Part shown: positions 35,621 through 41,235 of the stretch, one piece after another
Position numbering within the stretch: position 1 is the first letter of the stretch
Layout: the number at the start of each line of letters is the position of its first letter
From: Chitinophaga pinensis
GTDB taxonomy: Bacteria > Bacteroidota > Bacteroidia > Flavobacteriales_D > Crocinitomicaceae
Direction of reading: 5' to 3'
DNA length: 41,235 nucleotides
NCBI GenBank assembly: GCA_943324745.2
Contig: CALPMT020000027.1
Coordinates: 1 to 41,235 of the forward strand
The notes under the pieces: model-generated
What the model saw: only the letters and a program-made list of their open reading frames with translations
What the model was told of the DNA's origin: nothing
The model's database searches: none
Program-made: the position numbers and the translations under genes

Positions 35621-36643
35621 ATGGATTTAGAGAAAAATTATTCAATATTACTTGATTCAGCAGTAAAAGAAATACAATCTGCAAAAATCAAAGTTGCAAG
35701 AAAGGTAAATGAAATTTCAGTTTCAGTATATTGGAATCTAGGTAAATTACTATATGATTCTAAGATTAATACAGCGCATGGTAGTGGAGTTGTAGAAAAG
35801 TTGTCATTAGATTTAAAATGTGAATTTCCAGATATGGGATTGTCTCCTAGGAATTTATGGAATATGAAACGATTCTACGAGAGGTATTTAAATTCAGATC
35901 AAAAACTGCTACGGTGCGTAGCAGTTTTACCATGGAGTCAAAATTTATATATTCTTGACAAAACAAAAACAGATGAGGAAGCCTATTTTTATGCATCAAA
36001 ATCAGTCGAGTTTGGTTGGACGAGAGATGTTTTATTAAACTATATTAAAGCAAATGCTTTCATTTCGGAGTTTCAGATGGAGAAATTTCATAATTTCAAT
36101 GAAACTTTACCAAATGATTTAGCAGACCAGGCAGATGAAATATTAAAAAGCACCTACAATTTAGGGTTTTTAAATGTGTTAAAACCTATAAAAGAAAGAG
36201 AATTAGAAGCTAGATTAGTTGAAAAAATAAAACATTTTATTCTCGAATTAGGTAAAGGATTTACATTTATTGGTAATCAATACCGAATTGAATTTAACAA
36301 CAAAGATTACTATGTAGATATGTTGTTTTTTAATAGAGATTTGAATTCTCTAGTTGCGATAGAATTAAAAGTAGGTGAATTTCTTCCTGAATACATTGGT
36401 AAAATGAATTTTTACTTAACATTGTTAGATCGATTGGAAAAAAGAGCGTCTGAAAATAATTCAATCGGAATTATTCTTTGTGCGGATAAAAATCATTTTG
36501 ATGTTGAGATTGCATTACAAGACATACATAAACCAATAGCAGTAGCAGAATATGAATTATTGTTACCAAAGAAACAATTAGAGGAGTTAATTAGAAAAGA
36601 ATTAAATGAAATTGAACTTGAAAATAAGGAAATTGAAAATTAG
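35621..36643 (+). CDS. DUF1016 (YhcG-type) PDDEXK nuclease
   Basis: 340 residues. The N-terminal DUF1016_N helical domain spans about 1-150 (VYWNLGKLLYDSKI, FPDMGLSPRNLWNMKRFYE, AVLPWSQNLYIL). The C-terminal PD-(D/E)xK nuclease fold has Asp233 (YYVDMLFFNRD) and Glu248-x-Lys250 (LVAIELKVGEF). The active site looks intact. Members are linked to defence or recombination (YhcG/RapA-type), often inside restriction loci; here there is no restriction-modification partner. A 12-bp perfect hairpin (35902-35928) lies within the coding sequence at QKLLRCVAVL. The end overlaps the VanX-like gene by 38 bases. Confidence 0.9.
   Translation: MDLEKNYSILLDSAVKEIQSAKIKVARKVNEISVSVYWNLGKLLYDSKINTAHGSGVVEKLSLDLKCEFPDMGLSPRNLWNMKRFYERYLNSDQKLLRCVAVLPWSQNLYILDKTKTDEEAYFYASKSVEFGWTRDVLLNYIKANAFISEFQMEKFHNFNETLPNDLADQADEILKSTYNLGFLNVLKPIKERELEARLVEKIKHFILELGKGFTFIGNQYRIEFNNKDYYVDMLFFNRDLNSLVAIELKVGEFLPEYIGKMNFYLTLLDRLEKRASENNSIGIILCADKNHFDVEIALQDIHKPIAVAEYELLLPKKQLEELIRKELNEIELENKEIEN
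35902..35928. repeat. Perfect 12-bp hairpin inside the DUF1016 gene
   Basis: AAAACTGCTACG (35902-35913) and CGTAGCAGTTTT (35917-35928) are exact reverse complements around a GTG loop. The region codes for QKLLRCVAVL in the conserved domain. Stem symmetry of this length is unlikely from codon choice alone. Confidence 0.75.
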
Positions 36644-37331
36644 TAAAAATCAATTCCTTCCATTGTTATTATTGTTAACAGTTGTCTTTTTAACAACCGC
36701 ACAAACTAAAAAATCGTTAGAACCGAAAAAACTACGAAAAGGATTTGAGAAATTGGTGGATATCCAAGCTTTAGATTCTACTATTCGGGTTGATTTGAAG
36801 TATGCTACAACTGATAACTTCATGAAAAAGCGCTTATATTTCGACATTGATAAGGCGTATCTCCAAAAAACGATTGCGCAACGGTTAGTGAAGTGTAATA
36901 CCTATTTGAAGTCGATACATAAGAATTACCGTCTGTTGATTTATGATGCGGCACGACCACGCTCTATTCAACAAGCGATGTGGGATGCATTAGATACAAT
37001 TCCAGTCAAAGAACGTACTAAATTTGTCTCTAATCCTGCGAGTGGGAGTGTACATAATTTTGCAGCAGCAGTCGACTTAACCATTTGTGATAAAGCTGGT
37101 AAAGCATTAGATATGGGTGCTGGTTACGATGATATTCGGTTGATTGCTTACCCATCAAAAGAAGAATACTTTCGAAAAAAAGGAATGTTGACAAAGAAAC
37201 AAATCGATAACCGTAAATTGTTACGCAACGTGTTGAATTCACAAGGGTTCATCAATATCGCAACAGAATGGTGGCATTTTAATGCAGTAACGCGTAAACA
37301 AGCGAAAGCTTTGTATTCTATGCTAGAGTAA
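36606..37331 (+). CDS. VanX-like D-alanyl-D-alanine dipeptidase (M15)
   Basis: 241 residues with an N-terminal signal or anchor (FLPLLLLLTVVFLTTAQ) after a basic stretch. M15D zinc motifs are present: Arg117 (YDAARPRS), SVHNFAAAVD with His150 and Asp157, and Glu221/His224 in EWWHFN. The usual Gly of SxHxxGxAxD is Ala153. It should cut D-Ala-D-Ala or similar dipeptides in the periplasm, for peptidoglycan turnover rather than vancomycin resistance since no vanHA genes adjoin. The start lies inside the DUF1016 gene. The 3' end overlaps convergent ispH by 14 bases. Confidence 0.9.
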   Translation: MKLNLKIRKLKISKNQFLPLLLLLTVVFLTTAQTKKSLEPKKLRKGFEKLVDIQALDSTIRVDLKYATTDNFMKKRLYFDIDKAYLQKTIAQRLVKCNTYLKSIHKNYRLLIYDAARPRSIQQAMWDALDTIPVKERTKFVSNPASGSVHNFAAAVDLTICDKAGKALDMGAGYDDIRLIAYPSKEEYFRKKGMLTKKQIDNRKLLRNVLNSQGFINIATEWWHFNAVTRKQAKALYSMLE

Positions 37332-38532
37332 GTTTTTCAAAATCAGGAGTAATCCCTGCTAAATTCAAGATCTTTACAATAACAGCATCTACTACTGCAT
37401 CTGGACACGAAGCTCCAGAAGTTAGGATAATTCTTGTTTTATCTTTTTGAGGAAAAAAAGCAGTGACTTCTTCTTCTTTTTTGTCATGTATGTTAAAAGA
37501 TGTCAAAGTTTTTAAGGAGGAAATGTTTTTTTCAGAAAGTATAAAATAGGTTTTGAATTTCTCTTCCAATAACTCAACCAAATGGGTGGTGTTTGAACTA
37601 TTGTAGCCACCAACCACAATTGCAAAGTCAGCATCTTTTTCTAACAAACCTAATGTTGCAGATTGATTATCGTTTGTTGCGTAACATAATGTGTCTCTAG
37701 TATCAGCAATGTAATTTTTTATAGATGTTTCACCATATTTAGAAATCATGGTTTGACGAAGAAATTCCGTGATTTCTTGAGTTTCACTCGCTAACATTGT
37801 TGTTTGGTTTACTACACCAATTTTTAGTAAATCTTTTGTTGGAGTAAACCCTTCAGAATATTTTCCTTTAAAATAGGTAAGGAAAGTTTCTTCAGTGAGA
37901 TCACCTTGAATAAATTCACTTATTTTTTTAGCTTCAGTTAGATTTTTTATCACTAACGTAGGTGCATTTGAATTACTATGTGAGAAAGTAGCTCTGGTTT
38001 CTTCATGGTCGTGTTTACCATGAATGATAATTGTATGTGCACTTTGGCCTAATGTTTCAGAACGATTCCAAACTTTCTCCACAAAAGGACAGGTAGTATT
38101 ATACGCTTTGACATCTACACCTATTTCCGTTAATTTTTGTTCAATTTCTAGGGTAGTACCAAAAGCAGGTATAATCACTACATCGTCTGCTTTAAGTTCA
38201 TTCCATGGTATCAATTGTTTCCCTTGGGTATCTTGAATAAATTCAATGCCATAACTTTGTAAATCTTCATTGACTCCGGGGTTATGAATCATTTGACTCA
38301 ATAAAAAGATACGTTTCCCTGGATTGTTGTAAACAGCTTTATATGCAATCTCAATCGCATTTTCTACACCATAACAGAATCCAAAATGTCTTGCAATTAA
38401 AAATTCAATTTTTCCAAATTGTAACAACGTGGGAGTGAAGTCCTTTTTTCTTGGGTCTTGCACTTTACGCATTGCTTTTACCTTACTAATGATTGGAGAG
38501 CGATAAAATTCTGGGATTTCAAATTTTTTCAT
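37318..38532 (-). CDS. ispH: 4-hydroxy-3-methylbut-2-enyl diphosphate reductase (long form)
   Basis: 404 residues, against about 316 in E. coli. It is the last MEP-pathway enzyme, giving IPP and DMAPP. The three [4Fe-4S] cysteines are Cys53 (FGFCYGVENA), Cys148 (NTTCPFVEKVW) and Cys376 (SGASCPDAVVDAV). The extra N-terminal 40 residues and internal insertions resemble the plant/cyanobacterial-type long IspH, found also in Bacteroidetes. It follows the ABC exporter gene by five bases, so they form a two-gene unit. Confidence 0.96.
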   Translation of the reverse strand: MKKFEIPEFYRSPIISKVKAMRKVQDPRKKDFTPTLLQFGKIEFLIARHFGFCYGVENAIEIAYKAVYNNPGKRIFLLSQMIHNPGVNEDLQSYGIEFIQDTQGKQLIPWNELKADDVVIIPAFGTTLEIEQKLTEIGVDVKAYNTTCPFVEKVWNRSETLGQSAHTIIIHGKHDHEETRATFSHSNSNAPTLVIKNLTEAKKISEFIQGDLTEETFLTYFKGKYSEGFTPTKDLLKIGVVNQTTMLASETQEITEFLRQTMISKYGETSIKNYIADTRDTLCYATNDNQSATLGLLEKDADFAIVVGGYNSSNTTHLVELLEEKFKTYFILSEKNISSLKTLTSFNIHDKKEEEVTAFFPQKDKTRIILTSGASCPDAVVDAVIVKILNLAGITPDFEKLTLA

Positions 38533-38537
38533 GACAA

Positions 38538-40364
38538 TTAAGCTTGCATTTGGATGTTAACAAGGTTTGAATAAATTCCATTAGAACGTGCGCTTAATTC
38601 TTCATGTGTACCTTCTTCTGCAACTTTACCATTATCTAATACATATATTTTATCCGCTTTACGAATGGTTGAAAGTCGGTGTGCAATCACAAAGGAAGTT
38701 CTTCCCTCCATTAATTTATCTAATGCTTCTTGCACTAATTTCTCTGATTCTGAATCCAATGCAGATGTTGCTTCATCTAATATCAAAATCGTAGGGTTTT
38801 TCAATAATGCACGTGCTATGGCAATACGTTGTTTTTGTCCACCGGATAATTGAATACCACGATCACCAACTTGTGTTTGCATCCCTTCAGGAAAAGATTT
38901 AATAAATTCAAAGGCATTCGCTTGTTTTGCTGCCGTTAATATTTCTTCTTTTTTAGCGTCCGGTTTCCCAAATGCAATGTTTTCTTCAATGGAACCAGCA
39001 AAAAGAATTACCTCTTGAGGTACAAGTGCAATTTTAGAACGCAAATATTCTGTCTCAATTTCTGCTGTAGGAATCCCATCAAACGTCAAAGCTCCTTTAT
39101 TGATTTCAAAATAACGAAGTAGGAGCGAGGCAATGGTCGATTTACCAGCACCAGAAGAACCAACCAAAGCGATCGTTTGATTTGCTTTACTCTCTAACGA
39201 AATTGATTTTAGTACTTCTACATCTGGACGCTGAGGATAGGCGAATTCTACATTTTTAAAACGTACTTCTCCCGTAATTATAGGTCGTAAGTGACCAGTC
39301 AACAATTCTTTTTCGTTTTTCGTTTCTATAATCACCATTAAACTTTCCGTTGCGCCAACTGATTTTTGCAAACTCGCCCATAGTTCTGGTAAAGAACCAA
39401 TGGACGCTCCCATCATGATTGTGTAAAAAATAAATGAGATAAAGTCTTTACTGGATAAATCAGGATTTGGTCCTTGTGTCATTAATAAACCTCGCCAAAT
39501 GATAAATACGATCGCACCAAATAAGCAGAAAATGATAAAAGAAATAAATAAACCTCTCCAAACACCTGCTTTCACATTCAATTTTCGGATTTCATCTATA
39601 CTTACTTTGTATTTTAATAGTGCAAGTGCTTCGTTTGTAAAAGATTTCACATTGGAAATCCCCGTTAAACTTTCTTCTAGAATTACATTCGAATCTGCAG
39701 CTTCGTCTTGTGCTTTTTTTGATAATTTACGAATAAATCGACCGAAAAACACTGCGATTAATGCCATTACAGGAACGGTAGCCAACATGATTAAAGCTAG
39801 TTTCCAAGATAAAAATGCTAGGAAAATAATACTACCTATCACTATAACAGCTTGTCTGAAAAATTCTGCAATTGTTGTTCTTAATGTTTCTTGAATTTGT
39901 GTAATATCTGCAGCTATGCGGGATGTTAATTCGCCCACTTTACTTTGATTAAAGAAATCCATTGGCATATATATCAAACGAGAAAATGCATCGTAACGTA
40001 AATCACGTAATGTGTTCTCAGTAACATTAGTAAACAATATCACTCGGAAATACGAAAAAATTGCTTGTAAACCAAAAGTGACAAACAGCGCAAAAGCGAC
40101 TACATTTACATTGCCCAAATCAATTAGACTAATTGCTTTAGAGGGAGTTGTAGTGATTTCAGGAGCCTGATTAATTCCGCCTAATAATTGTCCCATTAAA
40201 AAAGGGAACACTAATCCGATGGTGGAAGAAAATAAAAGAAAAACCCATCCTAAAATAAAAGTAGATTGGTATGGTTTTAAATATTGAAATATGTTTTTTG
40301 CTTTTGCAATGGATTCTTTCGTAAGCTTGATCTTTTCAGTTTTTCCTTTTTTAGGTCGTAGCAT
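38538..40364 (-). CDS. MsbA-like ABC exporter (fused permease and ATPase)
   Basis: 608 residues. The six-helix transmembrane domain occupies about 30-330. The ATPase domain has Walker A GSSGAGKST, signature LSGGQ at 506, Walker B ILILDEATSALD and the switch His in IAHRLSTI. It works as a homodimer. Lipid or drug export is the usual role, and MsbA-like lipid A flipping is possible but not shown. A perfect -7 element (40385-40392) lies upstream. It is divergent from rpmH and upstream of ispH. Confidence 0.93.
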   Translation of the reverse strand: MLRPKKGKTEKIKLTKESIAKAKNIFQYLKPYQSTFILGWVFLLFSSTIGLVFPFLMGQLLGGINQAPEITTTPSKAISLIDLGNVNVVAFALFVTFGLQAIFSYFRVILFTNVTENTLRDLRYDAFSRLIYMPMDFFNQSKVGELTSRIAADITQIQETLRTTIAEFFRQAVIVIGSIIFLAFLSWKLALIMLATVPVMALIAVFFGRFIRKLSKKAQDEAADSNVILEESLTGISNVKSFTNEALALLKYKVSIDEIRKLNVKAGVWRGLFISFIIFCLFGAIVFIIWRGLLMTQGPNPDLSSKDFISFIFYTIMMGASIGSLPELWASLQKSVGATESLMVIIETKNEKELLTGHLRPIITGEVRFKNVEFAYPQRPDVEVLKSISLESKANQTIALVGSSGAGKSTIASLLLRYFEINKGALTFDGIPTAEIETEYLRSKIALVPQEVILFAGSIEENIAFGKPDAKKEEILTAAKQANAFEFIKSFPEGMQTQVGDRGIQLSGGQKQRIAIARALLKNPTILILDEATSALDSESEKLVQEALDKLMEGRTSFVIAHRLSTIRKADKIYVLDNGKVAEEGTHEELSARSNGIYSNLVNIQMQA

Positions 40365-40384
40365 TGTTGTATTTTTGTGTACTG

Positions 40385-40392
40385 CAAATTTA
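40385..40392 (-). promoter_or_regulatory. -7 element (TAAATTTG) of the ABC exporter gene
   Basis: Minus-strand TAAATTTG lies about 20 bases before the exporter start. A convincing -33 TTG at the right distance is not seen. Confidence 0.45.
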
Positions 40393-40454
40393 GTGCTTAC
40401 AAGTAATAGAATGTGATTAAGTTGATTTCTTTTTTAATTTTTTCATGAAATAGT

Positions 40455-40483
40455 TTGTAAAACAAAATAAATTGTTAAATTTG
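40455..40483 (+). promoter_or_regulatory. Promoter of rpmH
   Basis: TTG (40455-40457), 18 bases, then TAAATTTG (40476-40483). The -7 element is perfect and the spacing is one base short of the usual range. The start codon is 45 bases downstream. Confidence 0.6.
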
Positions 40484-40528
40484 CACACTCAAAACACAAG
40501 TAGAAATAAGATTTAAAGAATATATATC

Positions 40529-40687
40529 ATGAAAAGAACGTTTCAACCTTCCGTAAGAAAAAGAAAAAACAAACACGGTTTCCGTGAGCGTATGGCTACA
40601 AAAAACGGTCGTAAAGTATTAGCTGCACGTCGTCGTAAAGGAAGAAAAAAATTAACGGTATCTAGTGAATCAAGTCACAAACGTTAA
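40529..40687 (+). CDS. rpmH: 50S ribosomal protein L34
   Basis: 52 residues beginning [20 protein letters not shown], with the L34 motifs [20 protein letters not shown]. It is a basic protein of the large ribosomal subunit. The C-terminal tail [11 protein letters not shown] is slightly longer than the 44-46 residues of many L34 proteins. It has its own promoter and terminator. rnpA and dnaA, often next to rpmH in other bacteria, are not adjacent here. Confidence 0.97.
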   Translation: MKRTFQPSVRKRKNKHGFRERMATKNGRKVLAARRRKGRKKLTVSSESSHKR

Positions 40688-40710
40688 TTTGTTGATTTGA
40701 AAATATTGAG

Positions 40711-40738
40711 GGCTATTCGTAAGAATAGCCTTTTTTTT
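40711..40738 (+). terminator. Rho-independent terminator of rpmH
   Basis: An 8-bp stem GGCTATTC/GAATAGCC (40711-40718 with 40723-40730) with a GTAA loop is followed by eight T. It lies 24 bases after the stop. Confidence 0.93.
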
Positions 40739-40787
40739 GTTTCAAATAATTCTGTTTTTAGATTTTTTTGAAGTGGCAAAAAGCAAC

Positions 40788-40883
40788 CATAAATCTTCTC
40801 TCTTCTAGGAGGGATCGAGGTGATGTTCTACTAAAACTTTGAGTATTTATTTTAAAAAGTAACATTCTCAACCATTTTCACCT
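40788..40883 (+). repeat. Interspersed repeat, copy A
   Basis: Begins CATAAATCTTCTCTCTTCTA, then GGAGGGATCGAGGTGATG, CTACTAAAACTTTGA and AACATTCTCAACCATTTTCA. It matches copy B along its whole length with a few changes and small gaps. Confidence 0.85.
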
Positions 40884-40928
40884 CCCTTTATCTTCTGGCG
40901 CTACCGCTTGGTCTTCGAAAGCAAAGCT

Positions 40929-40952
40929 TTCTCTCCTCTAGGAGGGAAATCT
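40929..40952 (+). repeat. Partial repeat head (TCCTCTAGGAGGG)
   Basis: Only the palindromic head of the repeat is present: CTCC-TCTA-GGAG hairpin followed by GGAAATCTT. It lies between copies A and B. Confidence 0.55.
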
Positions 40953-41041
40953 TACGTCTCGGTTCGAAAATAAATCATTAAGCTATTTCAACCGCGATGT
41001 TAGTCGTGGAGGCGAATGGTTTGTTTTTTTTAGATTGAAAA

Positions 41042-41142
41042 CATAAATCTTCCCTCCTTGAGGAGGGACCGAGGGAGGTGATATTCTACTAAAACTTTGA
41101 AGATTTATTAAAAAAAAAGTAACATTCTAAACCATTTTCACC
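41042..41142 (+). repeat. Interspersed repeat, copy B
   Basis: Begins CATAAATCTTCCCTCCTTGA with a perfect hairpin CCCTCC-TTGA-GGAGGG (41052-41067), then ACCGAGGGAGGTGATATTC and CTACTAAAACTTTGAAG, ending AACCATTTTCACC. It has the same orientation as copy A, 254 bases on. Confidence 0.85.
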
Positions 41143-41235
41143 CCGCTCCGCTGGATTTGTAATCCTGCGGCTCAATTCTAAAAATAAACTCACAACAATC
41201 GTAATTCTAAACCTTAAAAATCGAACTTTATTATA

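Larger units (their letters stand above)
40739..41235. other. Gene-free repeat region downstream of rpmH
   Basis: About 500 bases without a credible reading frame. It holds two copies of a roughly 100-base repeat (40788-40883 and 41042-41142) and a partial copy of the palindromic head (40929-40952). It also holds a short GAAAGC/GCTTTC hairpin near 40917-40931 and GC-richer fragments (CCGCTCCGCTGGATTTGTAA near 41143). The rest, to the window edge, is AT-rich and unremarkable. Confidence 0.7.

Noticed and set aside
36606..37331. Vancomycin-resistance gene vanX
   Set aside because: No vanH/vanA ligase or vanRS genes adjoin, and a signal-type N-terminus suggests a periplasmic housekeeping dipeptidase.
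39499..39894. 131-codon open frame antisense to the ABC exporter membrane domain
   Set aside because: It is a shadow of a well-supported gene with no family match.
40529..41235. Possible replication origin next to rpmH
   Set aside because: No dnaA, rnpA or DnaA-box cluster is visible; the repeats after rpmH are longer elements unlike DnaA boxes.

Overview
The window is low-GC DNA from a member of the Bacteroidetes, most likely order Flavobacteriales and possibly a Fluviicola/Crocinitomicaceae-type organism. The order and family assignment is inference. The evidence is: very large secreted proteins with PKD/Ig-like modules, one ending in a gliding-motility/type IX secretion (T9SS) C-terminal sorting domain; a DUF4494 protein, a family typical of this phylum; a fused SpmA/SpmB protein; Bacteroidetes-type promoters (TTG, about 20 bases, TAnnTTTG) before sucD, rpmH and the DUF4494 gene; and few Shine-Dalgarno sequences. 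Most of the content is ordinary chromosome; I see no prophage, CRISPR array, intact insertion sequence or tRNA.

Layout. 1-3060 (-): 5' part of a very large SBBP/PKD surface protein, cut by the window edge. 3273-4151 (-): sucD with its own promoter and terminator. 4456-17369 (+): a closely packed run made of a NarL-type response regulator, a PorV-like outer-membrane protein, a helix-hairpin-helix barrel-like outer-membrane protein, a 2358-residue T9SS cargo protein, a glutamine amidotransferase, an SpmA-SpmB fusion and a small protein built of five exact 25-residue repeats. 17372-18444 (-): rpe and the remnant of a REP-associated (RAYT) transposase. 18584-22514 (+): rhomboid protease, class IV aminotransferase, DEAD-box helicase, and a glycosyltransferase whose coding sequence carries a REP-like palindrome. 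22503-27502 (-): a tight six-gene string, ung-hemE-ompA-like-smr-yaaA-transglutaminase-like. 27838-31529 (-): hybrid histidine kinase with an HNOBA/PAS-like sensor region, a small secreted protein and a thioredoxin-fold protein. 31656-34249 (+): DUF4494 protein, pdxH, M16 peptidase, closed by a strong bidirectional terminator. 34342-35538 (-): class I aminotransferase. 35621-37331 (+): DUF1016/PDDEXK nuclease and a VanX-like dipeptidase. 37318-40364 (-): ispH and an MsbA-like ABC exporter. 40529-40687 (+): rpmH with a clear terminator, followed by about 500 bases of non-coding repeats.

How the genes work together. The 4456-15044 cluster looks like a regulator plus envelope components plus a secreted giant adhesin-like protein. 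The minus-strand string from ung to the transglutaminase mixes DNA repair, haem synthesis, peroxide stress and envelope genes. The most unusual signals are several palindromic or tandem DNA repeats, some placed inside coding genes without breaking them (glycosyltransferase, DUF1016 nuclease, DUF4494), near a decayed RAYT gene. The other notable protein-level signal is the 5 x 25-residue repeat protein at 16878.
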